A DNA stretch of 15,393 nt from CAZQGJ01 sp964592905 (GCA_964592905.1 CAZQGJ010000015.1:1-15393); one strand, 5' to 3'; counted from the first letter of the stretch, positions 1 to 7,413 are shown. Notes: generated by a model not told the origin, from the sequence alone. Translations and numbers: made by a program.

Positions 1-354
1 TGTCCGTGTGGTCAGTTTCCCGATTCACTCTGTCGTTGCCTGACTCAATCTCGCCAGCGTTGGCTAGCCAGACTCAGCCCAACCCTCTTTGATCGCTTCG
101 AACTAGTTAGCTGTCTAGTCGATAATCTTCAGTATGACTGGCCCGCCTTAGCTCGTTTTCAAGCAACCAAAACGGCTACGCCACCGCCTATCAACCTTAA
201 CCGACCTAAGAGTGTCAATCAGGTTTGGCGCCAATCAGAGCTCGAGGCTAAATTATTGCAGCGTATCTATGCCCTTAAGCCCGATCTAAAAGAGGCCACC
301 GCTACGGCAATCCTACGCCAGTACAGGTTTGCCTATCTCGAGCTGATGCGTTAA
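1..354 (+). CDS. C-terminal part of a ComM/YifB-like Mg-chelatase-type AAA+ ATPase (5' end outside window)
   Basis: Frame 1 is open from the first base to TAA at 352-354, giving 117 residues with no start inside the window. It begins with CPCG, then a second Cys cluster (LCRCL), then LARLSPTLFDRFELV. This matches the sensor/arginine-finger stretch of ComM/YifB ATPases, where a CPCG...CRC segment precedes LSGPLLDRIDL. The remaining residues, including RQSELEAKLLQRIYALK, are less conserved. The usual C-terminal helical domain seems short or divergent. ComM is known as a hexameric branch-migration helicase acting in natural transformation; whether this divergent homologue does the same is inference. 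It ends 9 bp before thrS, suggesting cotranscription. Another MCM-like AAA+ protein is the main alternative. Confidence 0.65.
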   Translation, partial: CPCGQFPDSLCRCLTQSRQRWLARLSPTLFDRFELVSCLVDNLQYDWPALARFQATKTATPPPINLNRPKSVNQVWRQSELEAKLLQRIYALKPDLKEATATAILRQYRFAYLELMR

Positions 355-357
355 TAT
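329..357 (+). promoter_or_regulatory. weak candidate promoter just upstream of thrS
   Basis: TTGCCT (329-334), a 17-bp spacer and TAATAT (352-357) lie exactly 6 bp before the thrS ATG. Each box matches consensus at only 4 of 6 positions, so this could be chance. The geometry copies the better priA promoter and would give a leaderless thrS mRNA, which would fit the absence of a Shine-Dalgarno sequence. Confidence 0.25.
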
Positions 358-363
358 GTAGCT

Positions 364-2103
364 ATGTCTGAACATCTTCTTGATTCTCATCGCCACTCGT
401 TAGCTCATCTCTTGGCTATGGTGGTCTTAGCTCGCTTTCCCGAGGCCAAACTCGGCATCGGCCCAGTTATCGAGGACGGCTTTTATTATGATTTCGATCT
501 TGGTCAAGCCAAGATCGGCGAAAACGAGCTGGCTAGTTTAACTCGCGAATTGCGCGAGTTAGCCAGTCAAAAGCTCGAGTTTGTCCGCCTGCCTGTCAAC
601 GCAGCTGCCGCCCGAGAGCAGTTTGCTCATCAACCGTTTAAATTAGAGTTAATCGACGAACTAGTCGAATCAAAGGCCGAGCTCACCTTGTATCAATCGG
701 GCGATTTTATCGATCTCTGCAAGGGTGGCCATGTCGACTCAACCGATGCTATCAATCCGCAAGGCATCGACTTGACCCGAGTGGCTGGCGCATATTGGCG
801 TGGTGACGCCAAGCGGCCAATGCTGACTCGTATTTATGGTGTTTATTTCGCCGAGGCTACAGAGCTTGCCGCCTATCACGAGCGACGCCGCCTCGCCGAA
901 GAGTACGATCACCGAAAACTTGGCCGTGAGCTTGATCTGTTTACCTTTTCCGACCTAGTTGGAGCCGGCTTACCGCTCTTTACGCCCAAGGGAACCTTTA
1001 TTCGCGATCGTTTAGCCAGCTATATTCAGTCATTGCAACAGCCACTTGGTTACCAAAAGGTCAATATTCCGCATATTGCCAAATCGGCTCTCTATCAAAC
1101 CTCGGGACATTACGAGAAGTTCAAAGACGATCTCTTTTATGTTAAGAGTCAGAGCGATGAGTTCGTCATGAAGCCGATGAACTGCCCACATCACAGCCAG
1201 ATCTATGCCTCGAAGCTTCGAAGCTACCGAGATTTACCTATTCGTTATGCCGAGATTACGACTTGCTACCGCGATGAACAGCCCGGCGAGCTCTCGGGTC
1301 TGACTCGAGTCCGGGCGCTAACTCAGGATGATGGCCATGCCTTTGTTCGATCCGATCAGATTCATGCCGAGGTCATGGCGATTTACCGAATCATTCAAAC
1401 CGTCTACAAAACCTTTCAACTACCGTTGACAGTGCGGCTTTCATTACGTGACCCGGCCAATCCCGGCGCCTATCTTGGCGATGACGCCATCTGGGAAGAG
1501 GCAGAATCGAGCCTCAAGCTGGCACTAGCCGAATTTATAGAGCCGCAAACTGTCGCCACTGGCGAAGCCGCTTTTTACGGCCCTAAGCTTGATTTTCTGG
1601 CTACTGACGCTTTGGGTCGACAGTGGCAGGTGGCAACTATCCAACTAGATTTCAATTTAGCCGAGCGATTCGATTTACATTATACCGATCAAACCGGACA
1701 GGCCGTTCGTCCGATTGTCGTTCATCGAGCCATCTATGGCTCAATCGAGCGCTTTATGGCGATTATCCTCGAGCATTTAGCCGGTAATCTACCAACTTGG
1801 CTCTCGCCAGTGCAGATTAAGCTCTTACCAGTATCTGATAAGTTTATCGAGTATATCGAATCTACCTTGGTGCCGAGTCTGAGCCAGGCCGGCATTCGTT
1901 TCGAGATAGATTACAGTAACGAATCAGTTGGCAAAAAGATTCGTCTAGGTATCACCGAAAAGATCCCCTATTTAGCCGTTATTGGCGAGCAAGAGATTAC
2001 TAATCAAACCATCTCGATTCGCGACCGTGCCTCTGGTCAAAATCAGCCCTATACTCTAGCTGCCCTGATTGCCTTAATTCAATCTCAAGAGCCGGTTAAC
2101 TAG
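364..2103 (+). CDS. thrS: threonyl-tRNA synthetase lacking the TGS domain
   Basis: This class II synthetase charges tRNA-Thr in the cytoplasm. The 579 residues begin directly in the editing domain: H11 and H15 (HSLAH), C119 and H123 (LCKGGHV) are the expected deacylation-site residues. The aminoacylation core carries the three zinc ligands C274 (MNCPHH), H325 (QDDGHAF) and H454 (VVHRAIYG), motif 2 around R303 (CYRDEQPGELSGLTRVR) and YGPKLDF at 405-411. The anticodon-binding domain covers about 475-579. The usual length is near 640; the missing N-terminus corresponds to the TGS domain, a reduction also seen in other small-genome lineages. No Shine-Dalgarno sequence precedes the ATG. The gene follows the ATPase gene by 9 bp and ends 17 bp before a strong hairpin. 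Confidence 0.97.
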   Translation: MSEHLLDSHRHSLAHLLAMVVLARFPEAKLGIGPVIEDGFYYDFDLGQAKIGENELASLTRELRELASQKLEFVRLPVNAAAAREQFAHQPFKLELIDELVESKAELTLYQSGDFIDLCKGGHVDSTDAINPQGIDLTRVAGAYWRGDAKRPMLTRIYGVYFAEATELAAYHERRRLAEEYDHRKLGRELDLFTFSDLVGAGLPLFTPKGTFIRDRLASYIQSLQQPLGYQKVNIPHIAKSALYQTSGHYEKFKDDLFYVKSQSDEFVMKPMNCPHHSQIYASKLRSYRDLPIRYAEITTCYRDEQPGELSGLTRVRALTQDDGHAFVRSDQIHAEVMAIYRIIQTVYKTFQLPLTVRLSLRDPANPGAYLGDDAIWEEAESSLKLALAEFIEPQTVATGEAAFYGPKLDFLATDALGRQWQVATIQLDFNLAERFDLHYTDQTGQAVRPIVVHRAIYGSIERFMAIILEHLAGNLPTWLSPVQIKLLPVSDKFIEYIESTLVPSLSQAGIRFEIDYSNESVGKKIRLGITEKIPYLAVIGEQEITNQTISIRDRASGQNQPYTLAALIALIQSQEPVN

Positions 2104-2119
2104 TTAACACATAACTCAA

Positions 2120-2151
2120 CAAAATAGCTGCCTCAATTGGCAGCTATTTTG
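2120..2151. terminator. bidirectional hairpin terminator between thrS and rplY
   Basis: A perfect 13-bp stem (CAAAATAGCTGCC, 2120-2132, with 2139-2151) closes a 6-nt loop. The outer A/T pairs provide a U-rich 3' arm in both directions. It lies between the convergent ends of thrS and rplY. Confidence 0.85.
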
Positions 2152-2189
2152 TTTGGCTAGGCCGCGATGGCCAGCAGGATAGTTTTAAA

Positions 2190-2855
2190 TTACTCTTTGT
2201 CGTCGCTCTCAACTGGTTTCGAAGCGGCTTCGGTCTGAGCCACAGCGGCGGCCTCTGCCTCTGAATTAGTTGGGGCTAACTCGGCCTCGAGCTCGGCTTC
2301 GGTGCGAGGCGAGGTAATAATAACGAGCGCCTCATCGGCTTCGTCGAGAACGGTGATGCCCTTAGGCATAACTAGATCGCCGACGGTTAATTTACTTTCT
2401 AGTTCAAGCAAGCTACTAATATCTAAAGTCAGTTCGGCCACTAAGTCTTGTGGCAAGGCCTCAACACGGACGCTAGTTTTCGGTGTAGTCAAGTTACCAC
2501 CTAAGTCCTTGATGGCGGCCGATTCGCCGATTAAGACAATCTCGATCTCGGTCTCGAGCTTTTCGTCGAGACGAACGGCTAACAGGTCAACGTGTAAAAA
2601 CTTACTCGTCTGAGGGTCGCGGCTCACATCGTGAATTAAGATCTTCGTCTGACCTTGGCCAACGATCTCTAAATCAACGAGGCTACTTTCGCCAGCCGTA
2701 GCTAACGTCTTGGCCAGCTCTTTGTGGTCGAGATAGACCGGAGTGTTGGCATAGTTACCATAAACTACTGCCGGTACTAAACCGTTGCGGCGAAGCTGTT
2801 GTGGTGAGCTAGTGGCTAGATCCCGGGGATGAGCCTGTAGTTTTATGCTGTCCAT
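2190..2855 (-). CDS. rplY: 50S ribosomal protein L25 (long CTC-type, acidic tail)
   Basis: L25/CTC binds 5S rRNA in the large ribosomal subunit. The ATG at 2855 is chosen because AAGGAAG lies 3 bp upstream and the family N-terminus follows (MDSIKLQAHPRD). A longer open frame to 2909 would add 18 non-homologous residues. The 221-residue product shows the L25 N-terminal domain (LRRNGLVPAVVYG near 21-33; HDVSRDPQTSKFLHVDL near 75-90), a CTC-type C-terminal beta domain (about 95-175) and a Glu/Ala-rich tail of about 40 residues ending ESDDKE. The start lies 47 bp inside the upstream zinc-finger gene in another frame, so translation is probably coupled. It is last in its unit. Confidence 0.95.
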   Translation of the reverse strand: MDSIKLQAHPRDLATSSPQQLRRNGLVPAVVYGNYANTPVYLDHKELAKTLATAGESSLVDLEIVGQGQTKILIHDVSRDPQTSKFLHVDLLAVRLDEKLETEIEIVLIGESAAIKDLGGNLTTPKTSVRVEALPQDLVAELTLDISSLLELESKLTVGDLVMPKGITVLDEADEALVIITSPRTEAELEAELAPTNSEAEAAAVAQTEAASKPVESDDKE

Positions 2856-3150
2856 GGTCTTCCTTTGGTTTGAAAAACAGTTGATCGAAGCGACCGTTAA
2901 ACTGCTCAAGTTCCTGATAAAAATTAATTAAATCGTCAGAGTTTAAGTGACGGCGCGGCTGGTCGTTAACTCGACTGGCAAAAAACTTGGCCAACGAGTT
3001 GGGCTGGTGTTGCGAACACTCCGCTTCGAGAATAGCTAAATTGTCAAGATAACCAACGATCTTGATCTCCTGGCGTTGAAAGCGCCGTAGGCAGACCGGG
3101 CAGGTCATCATGTTAGCGGCGTAATCGATAAATCGATCGATACCAGACAA
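2809..3150 (-). CDS. small zinc-finger protein of unknown function (TTG start)
   Basis: The 113-residue product is not assigned to a named family. Visible features are C17-P-V-C20 and C45-S-Q-H48, a likely CxxC...CxxH zinc site, followed by a helical charged region (about 70-95) and a polar tail. TTG at 3148-3150 is chosen as start because GAGG sits 6 bp upstream. The two in-frame ATG codons (residues 14 and 15) lie just before the first Cys pair and have no comparable ribosome-binding site. The gene starts 47 bp after the trmD stop, has its own promoter with a predicted leader of about 12 nt, and overlaps rplY by 47 bp. The context suggests a ribosome- or RNA-linked role, but that is inference from position only. 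Confidence 0.75.
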   Translation of the reverse strand: MSGIDRFIDYAANMMTCPVCLRRFQRQEIKIVGYLDNLAILEAECSQHQPNSLAKFFASRVNDQPRRHLNSDDLINFYQELEQFNGRFDQLFFKPKEDHGQHKTTGSSPGSSH

Positions 3151-3168
3151 ATTTACCTCACTTCGTGC

Positions 3169-3197
3169 ATCATAATCAATTTAGTCAAACCTGTCAA
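3169..3197 (-). promoter_or_regulatory. sigma-70-type promoter for the zinc-finger gene and rplY
   Basis: Reading the minus strand, TTGACA (3197-3192), a 17-bp spacer and TATGAT (3174-3169) form a near-perfect promoter. The predicted start is near 3162, followed by GAGG and the TTG start at 3150. The -35 box begins directly after the trmD stop codon. Confidence 0.8.
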
Positions 3198-3881
3198 CTA
3201 GTCTGAAAGCAGGTCGGGTCGAGTTTGACGAGTGCGTCTAATCGCCTGTTCTAAACGCCAGGCGGCTATGGCAGCGTGATTACCGGATAGTAAGATATCA
3301 GGGACGCGTTGACCTTCGAACTCAAGCGGTCGAGTATAGCTTGGATGATCAAGTAAGTTATTAATATTGAACGAATCGTGTTGACTAGAGTCATCGTCTC
3401 CTAAGACACCCGGCATTAGTCTTACTAATGCGTCAGTCACGGCCATGGCCGCAATCTCACCGCCAGTTAAAACGAAATCACCTAGCGAAAGTTCTAAGTC
3501 GATATATTGAGTAATTCGATCGTCGAAGCCTTCGTAATGTCCGCAGATTAACAGTAATCTCTGTTGATTTAAGAGGCGGTCGCGGAGTACCGATTGCGTC
3601 AACCGAATACCGGTCGGTGTCAATAATACGACTAAAGGCGGCTTTGTGCTGAGTTCAGCAATGCTCCGAATCGCCCTCGCTAAGATATCGATCTTTAAAA
3701 CCATCCCCGGTCCCCCTCCATAAGGAGTATCATCAACGGTACCGTGCTTATCAGTGGCAAAATCACGCAGTTGATGGATTTGAATCTCGACCAAGTTCTG
3801 AGCTTGGGCTCTGGCGAGAATACTTTCGGAAAACGGCCCGATAAACATTTCTGGAAAGAGGGTTAAAATGTCGATACGCAT
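3198..3881 (-). CDS. trmD: tRNA (guanine-N1)-methyltransferase
   Basis: TrmD makes m1G at position 37 of tRNAs using SAM, which prevents +1 frameshifting. The ATG at 3881 gives 227 residues starting MRIDILTLFPEMF, the standard family N-terminus. The open frame extends 10 codons further upstream, but those do not resemble TrmD. Hallmarks are DDTPYGGGPGMVL (50-62), LLICGHYEGFDDRI (110-123), the trefoil-knot segment LSLGDFVLTGGEIAAM (131-146), catalytic Asp in HDSF (D169), LLDHPSYTRP (176-185) and LLSGNHAAIAAWR (197-209). Length is slightly short of the usual 240-250. It follows khpA, but rimM and rplS, commonly found with rpsP-trmD, are absent. No clear Shine-Dalgarno sequence was seen. Confidence 0.97.
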   Translation of the reverse strand: MRIDILTLFPEMFIGPFSESILARAQAQNLVEIQIHQLRDFATDKHGTVDDTPYGGGPGMVLKIDILARAIRSIAELSTKPPLVVLLTPTGIRLTQSVLRDRLLNQQRLLLICGHYEGFDDRITQYIDLELSLGDFVLTGGEIAAMAVTDALVRLMPGVLGDDDSSQHDSFNINNLLDHPSYTRPLEFEGQRVPDILLSGNHAAIAAWRLEQAIRRTRQTRPDLLSD

Positions 3882-3897
3882 AGTTTCACAATAACAC

Positions 3898-3923
3898 AAA
3901 CAGCCTAGCAAGCTAGGCTGTTT
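3898..3923 (-). terminator. intra-operon hairpin between khpA and trmD
   Basis: An 11-bp perfect stem (AAACAGCCTAG with CTAGGCTGTTT) closes a 4-nt loop, CUUG on the minus strand, followed there by GTGTTATT. It ends 16 bp before the trmD start. The weak U-tract suggests partial termination, attenuation or mRNA end protection. Confidence 0.6.
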
Positions 3924-3941
3924 AGCAGTGTTACGCCTGAT

Positions 3942-4334
3942 TTACAGGATCTCGGTGCCCTGGCCCTCGATCTGGTCATCGGCTTGATTATGAGCTGTTT
4001 GATTTCGGGATGTTTGATCGTTGCCATGATTTTCGTCATGCTCGGCTGTTGAATCGTTAGATTCATTTGATTGATGTTCGTGAAGACTACCGGCCGGTTC
4101 ATCGATCTTGAGGTTAACGCGCGAGTTATTCTTGGCGCCTAGCACTCGTAATAGTGTGCGTAAGGCTTTAGCGGTGCGTCCTTCTTTACCAATTATCTTA
4201 CTCATGTCGTCGGGAGCGACCCAAAGGGTGATTAGGACTCCCATTTCGTCGACCGTCCGCTCGGTCTTGACTTGGTCTGGGGTATCGACGATCGCCTTGA
4301 CGATCATTTCGACGAACTGTTGGTCAGTTTGCAT
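3942..4334 (-). CDS. khpA: KhpA-type KH-domain RNA-binding protein with an unusual polar tail
   Basis: KhpA (YlqC/UPF0109) is a small single-KH RNA-binding protein encoded with rpsP in many bacteria, where it pairs with KhpB to bind RNAs. The first 78 residues match this family: MQTDQQFVEMIVKAIVDTPD, then the nucleic-acid-binding GxxG loop as GKEG (49-52) within SKIIGKEGRTAKALR, then VNLKIDEP. Typical KhpA ends near 75-80 residues. Here about 50 more residues follow, rich in N, D, E, Q, H and S with no predicted fold. AAGGAG lies 5 bp before the ATG. It is flanked by hairpins on both sides within the cluster. Confidence 0.92.
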   Translation of the reverse strand: MQTDQQFVEMIVKAIVDTPDQVKTERTVDEMGVLITLWVAPDDMSKIIGKEGRTAKALRTLLRVLGAKNNSRVNLKIDEPAGSLHEHQSNESNDSTAEHDENHGNDQTSRNQTAHNQADDQIEGQGTEIL

Positions 4335-4396
4335 ATTTACTCCTTGCCTGACTTTGATGACCTATATAAATATTACACTTGTTTCCCGGCTAACAA

Positions 4397-4420
4397 AATA
4401 GGCCACCGAAGTGACCTATT
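4397..4420 (-). terminator. intrinsic terminator or attenuator after rpsP (UUCG tetraloop)
   Basis: On the minus strand AATAGGTCAC pairs with GTGGCCTATT (10 bp including one U-G) around a cUUCGg tetraloop, followed by TTTGTT. It lies 24 bp beyond the rpsP stop and before khpA, so it should reduce khpA and trmD output relative to rpsP. Confidence 0.8.
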
Positions 4421-4443
4421 AATTCGCCCGATGAGTTTAGAGA

Positions 4444-4875
4444 TTAAGCCTTGGCTTCTGTTGTGGCCTCTTCTACAGCTTCAACTTCTTCTGTTACTGC
4501 GGGTGAAGCAGTCTCTGACTCGGTCTCAGACTCGCTCTTAGTCTCAGGCTCAGTCTCGGCTTTAACCTCTGGCTTTGGCGTTGCGGCCTCGGCGGCAGGT
4601 TCGGTTGCCTTAGGGGCAAAAACTTTAACATTGATTAACGGATGGACTAAACCAGCTTGAGTTAAGAGTCGAGCGACTCGATTCGAGGGCTGAGCACCTT
4701 GATTAAGCCAGTGAATGGCTAACTCTTGGTTGATCTCGGTCTTGTTGTCTAATGGCTGATATACACCGAGCAAATCTAAATACTGACCGGTAGTCTTACT
4801 CTGTCGTGGCATAACCACGATTCGATAGCTAGGGCGGCCTTTTTTACCGGTTCGGGTGAGGCGAATGTTGACCAT
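4444..4875 (-). CDS. rpsP: 30S ribosomal protein S16 with long acidic C-terminal extension
   Basis: S16 is a primary assembly protein of the small subunit. Residues 1-85 match the family: MVNIRLTRTGKKGRPSYRIV, then YLDLLGVYQPL, then LNQGAQPSNRVARLL and a final Leu/Val-rich strand. Bacterial S16 usually ends near 80-90 residues. Here some 55 residues follow, dominated by Glu, Ala, Thr and Pro (for example ETKSESETESET) and presumably disordered. GGAG lies 8 bp upstream of the ATG. The gene begins 17 bp after the def-fmt fusion and is followed by a UUCG-loop terminator. Confidence 0.96.
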   Translation of the reverse strand: MVNIRLTRTGKKGRPSYRIVVMPRQSKTTGQYLDLLGVYQPLDNKTEINQELAIHWLNQGAQPSNRVARLLTQAGLVHPLINVKVFAPKATEPAAEAATPKPEVKAETEPETKSESETESETASPAVTEEVEAVEEATTEAKA

Positions 4876-4892
4876 AAATAATACTCCGTCTT

Positions 4893-6284
4893 TTAGAGGT
4901 TAATCTTACCAGTCGACTCGAGGTAAGTCAAGCGATCTGGCCGCTGTCGTAACCAAGAACTTAGATCTTGGGCCGATCGTCCGGCCGATTTAACTGTCTC
5001 GATAGTTAGTTTGCCGCGTTCTAAGTAGGCTGACTCGATAATCACCCTTTCGGCACCTAGAAAAAAGTAGCTACCCGGCCAGCCGGCGAAGGCTCGAATC
5101 TGTCGCTCGATTTGCACGGCTGGCAGTTGCCAGTTAATCAGACCGCTCTCTTTGGATAATTTTGGTGCATAATTACCGGTGCTAGCGCTTGAATTTGATC
5201 TTTTCGCCGCTGGAATCGCGGTTAACTCTCGACGACCGGCTCGCCAATCTACCAAGGCGCGCAGACTGGCCAAGATCCCGAGATTTGTCAGCTCCTGGAG
5301 TAACTCCGGTCCTGTTTCATTCTGAGTCAGCTTGTATCTCGCCTGAGTCAAGATCGGACCGGCATCTAATTTAGGACTTATCTTAAATAGAGTAATTCCC
5401 GTCTGCTGGTCGCCGTTGAGAATCGGCATCAGGTGAGGCGTTGCGCCCGGATAATCTGGCAAGAGCGAAAAATGAAGGTTAAAGATTGGATACGACAGAC
5501 TTTCTAGGGTGGCTGCTTTAAAAAGCTGGCCATAGGCGACACAGTAGCCAATATCAGCTGGATATTGGCTCAGTGCCGTGATCGCCTCGGGCTGGTTAAT
5601 TGATTCAAACTGAATGAGAGGCAGGCCAAGCTCGCGGGCGATCTGAGCAACCGGATTAGGGCGACGACTGACGCCGTCTTGTCCAAGTTTGTCAGTTTCA
5701 GTGACCACGGCAACAACCTGAGTTGTAGCCAGTAGAGCATAAAGACAGCTGGCGCTGATATGGTTAGAGCCGAAAAAGATTACCCGCGCCGATTTAAGTC
5801 GATCAAGCTCTGGGATGGCTCGGTCGGTGATCAGTTGGCCGTCAAGGTGATCGATCTCGTGCTGGATCACCCTCGCTTCGAGGTCTCGGGCTAGCCACTG
5901 GCGAACCTGACCATCGGTTTGAGTCGCCGTCACCTTGATCTGTTCATAGCGTTCGATTGGTAGCTCAAAACCCGGTAACGAGAGGCAACCTTCGTTGGCG
6001 ATCACCGTCTTGGCTCTGACCGGCTGATAGCTCGGATTAATTAGTTGCATCAGTTTAAAGCCCTGCGGATCAGATGGGCTGGAATATTCGGCCACGATTA
6101 GACGCTGATTCAGCCCTATCTGAGGAGCGGCCAAGCCTAAACCGTGGGCCTGGCGCATAGCGATCACCATCGTATCCAGAGCCTCTAAAGCCGCCTGAAA
6201 ACGCTTCGTATCAGAAACTACCACCGGCTGGCTTAGCTGGTGGAGATTCTTAGCGGGGACGGTGACGATTGAAGGTGTCGGCAT
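4893..6284 (-). CDS. fused peptide deformylase / methionyl-tRNA formyltransferase
   Basis: One 463-residue frame holds both enzymes of the N-formyl cycle. Residues 1-160 are peptide deformylase (Def): motif 1 GLGLAAPQIG (48-57), motif 2 EGCLS with metal ligand C100, and motif 3 QHEIDH with H142, catalytic E143 and H146. After only about 8 linker residues, 166-463 are formyltransferase (Fmt): RVIFFGSNHISASCL, DIGYCVAYGQL, catalytic-loop N269 and H271 in FNLHFSLLPDYPGATP, and D307 in KLDAGPIL. C-terminal marks are YAPKLSKESGLINW (372-385) and FAGWPGSYF (399-407). Fmt formylates Met-tRNAi using 10-formyl-THF; Def removes formyl from nascent chains. Neither half lacks a catalytic residue. The start overlaps the glycosyltransferase end by 35 bp. 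A missed stop is excluded because the frame is continuous through the junction. Confidence 0.95.
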   Translation of the reverse strand: MPTPSIVTVPAKNLHQLSQPVVVSDTKRFQAALEALDTMVIAMRQAHGLGLAAPQIGLNQRLIVAEYSSPSDPQGFKLMQLINPSYQPVRAKTVIANEGCLSLPGFELPIERYEQIKVTATQTDGQVRQWLARDLEARVIQHEIDHLDGQLITDRAIPELDRLKSARVIFFGSNHISASCLYALLATTQVVAVVTETDKLGQDGVSRRPNPVAQIARELGLPLIQFESINQPEAITALSQYPADIGYCVAYGQLFKAATLESLSYPIFNLHFSLLPDYPGATPHLMPILNGDQQTGITLFKISPKLDAGPILTQARYKLTQNETGPELLQELTNLGILASLRALVDWRAGRRELTAIPAAKRSNSSASTGNYAPKLSKESGLINWQLPAVQIERQIRAFAGWPGSYFFLGAERVIIESAYLERGKLTIETVKSAGRSAQDLSSWLRQRPDRLTYLESTGKINL

Positions 6285-7413
6285 AGACTTGGAGTAGTTG
6301 TTGGCTAGTTTGAAGACGATCGTAAGCTAAGCTGGCTTGGCTGGCCTTGCGACGCAATTTCAGCAAAAGCTCGGTTCGATCGAGGAGTAAGGCGATCTTA
6401 CCGGTAAACTCCTCGGCTTTCAAGTCAAGCACATAGCCAGTTAAGCCGTCATCGACGATATCGGCTGGGCCCCAGGCATCGCCAACCAAAGGCACCGCTC
6501 CTGCGGCTAAGGCCTCGCAGACAACAATCGCCTGTGTGTCGCTTGGTGAGGGATAGATAAAGATATCGCTGACGCCAAAATATCGCATCACCTCATCGGG
6601 TGGAACAAAGCCGGTAAAGGTGACTCGGTCGGTTAAATTAAGGACGGCAAAGTGATGTTCAAGGTTCGCCCGGGCCGGCCCATCGCCGACCATCAACAGA
6701 TGCCAGTCCTCACGCTCGATTAAAGGGGCTAAGGCCGTTGGTATCAGATCGACATTTTTCTCTTGAGCTAATCGACCGATATAGCTGATGATTAGTTTAT
6801 CAGTTGGAATATGATGTTTACCCTCGAGCCAACTGCGGCGGCCTCGGCGATACTTTTGAACCTCGATTCCCGTCGGAACAACAGTAATCTTGGTCTTAAC
6901 CCCCAGCTCTTTAAGGTAACGCTTGACGCTTTTAGTCGGTACAATCACTTGATCGGTTTGATTGGCAAAGCTTTTAGTCAGCCAGCGCAAAACTGGCCGA
7001 AGCAAAAAGTTGATAACTAATAATCGACCTAAATAATGCTCAAGAAAGGTGTGATAGGTATAGATAGTCGGTAAACGGTGGCGTTTGGCGTAAATTAAGA
7101 GAGCGACAGTCAAAAACGAGATATGCTGTAGATGAATTAACTCAACACCTTTGAGCGCTGTTTTATAGTCGTTAGTTAAGGTGAATTGTGAGAGCGGCAG
7201 TGTCAGCGGATAGATGTGCGGATTCGGCAGCTGAATTGAAGGCACTCGATAGACAGCTAGCTCTTCTTTGGCCTTGGCCTGTCGCGGGGTCATTATCCTG
7301 ACTAAGTAGCCGGCCTCGCGCAAGGCCTTGGCCTGTTGACGCACCGAAATCGCCACGCCGTTAATCGTTGGCGCGTAAGTTTCGGTAGCTAACAAGATGG
7401 TTCGATCAGTCAT
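6250..7413 (-). CDS. GT4-family glycosyltransferase, probably lipid-directed
   Basis: The 387-residue protein has the GT-B fold signature of GT4 retaining enzymes. The N-terminal acceptor domain begins ILLATETYAPTINGVAISV, resembling glucosyl- or mannosyl-transferases acting on diacylglycerol or phosphatidylinositol. The nucleotide-sugar domain has YIGRLAQEKN (211-220), VGDGP (242-246), FTGFV and SPSDTQAIVVCEALAAG (289-305). The usual EX7E pair reads D292...E300, a conservative change at the first acidic residue. No transmembrane helix or signal peptide is obvious; such enzymes are usually peripheral at the inner membrane. Sugar donor and acceptor cannot be read from sequence. It starts 14 bp after the priA-like stop without a clear ribosome-binding site and overlaps def-fmt by 35 bp. 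Confidence 0.88.
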   Translation of the reverse strand: MTDRTILLATETYAPTINGVAISVRQQAKALREAGYLVRIMTPRQAKAKEELAVYRVPSIQLPNPHIYPLTLPLSQFTLTNDYKTALKGVELIHLQHISFLTVALLIYAKRHRLPTIYTYHTFLEHYLGRLLVINFLLRPVLRWLTKSFANQTDQVIVPTKSVKRYLKELGVKTKITVVPTGIEVQKYRRGRRSWLEGKHHIPTDKLIISYIGRLAQEKNVDLIPTALAPLIEREDWHLLMVGDGPARANLEHHFAVLNLTDRVTFTGFVPPDEVMRYFGVSDIFIYPSPSDTQAIVVCEALAAGAVPLVGDAWGPADIVDDGLTGYVLDLKAEEFTGKIALLLDRTELLLKLRRKASQASLAYDRLQTSQQLLQVYADTFNRHRPR

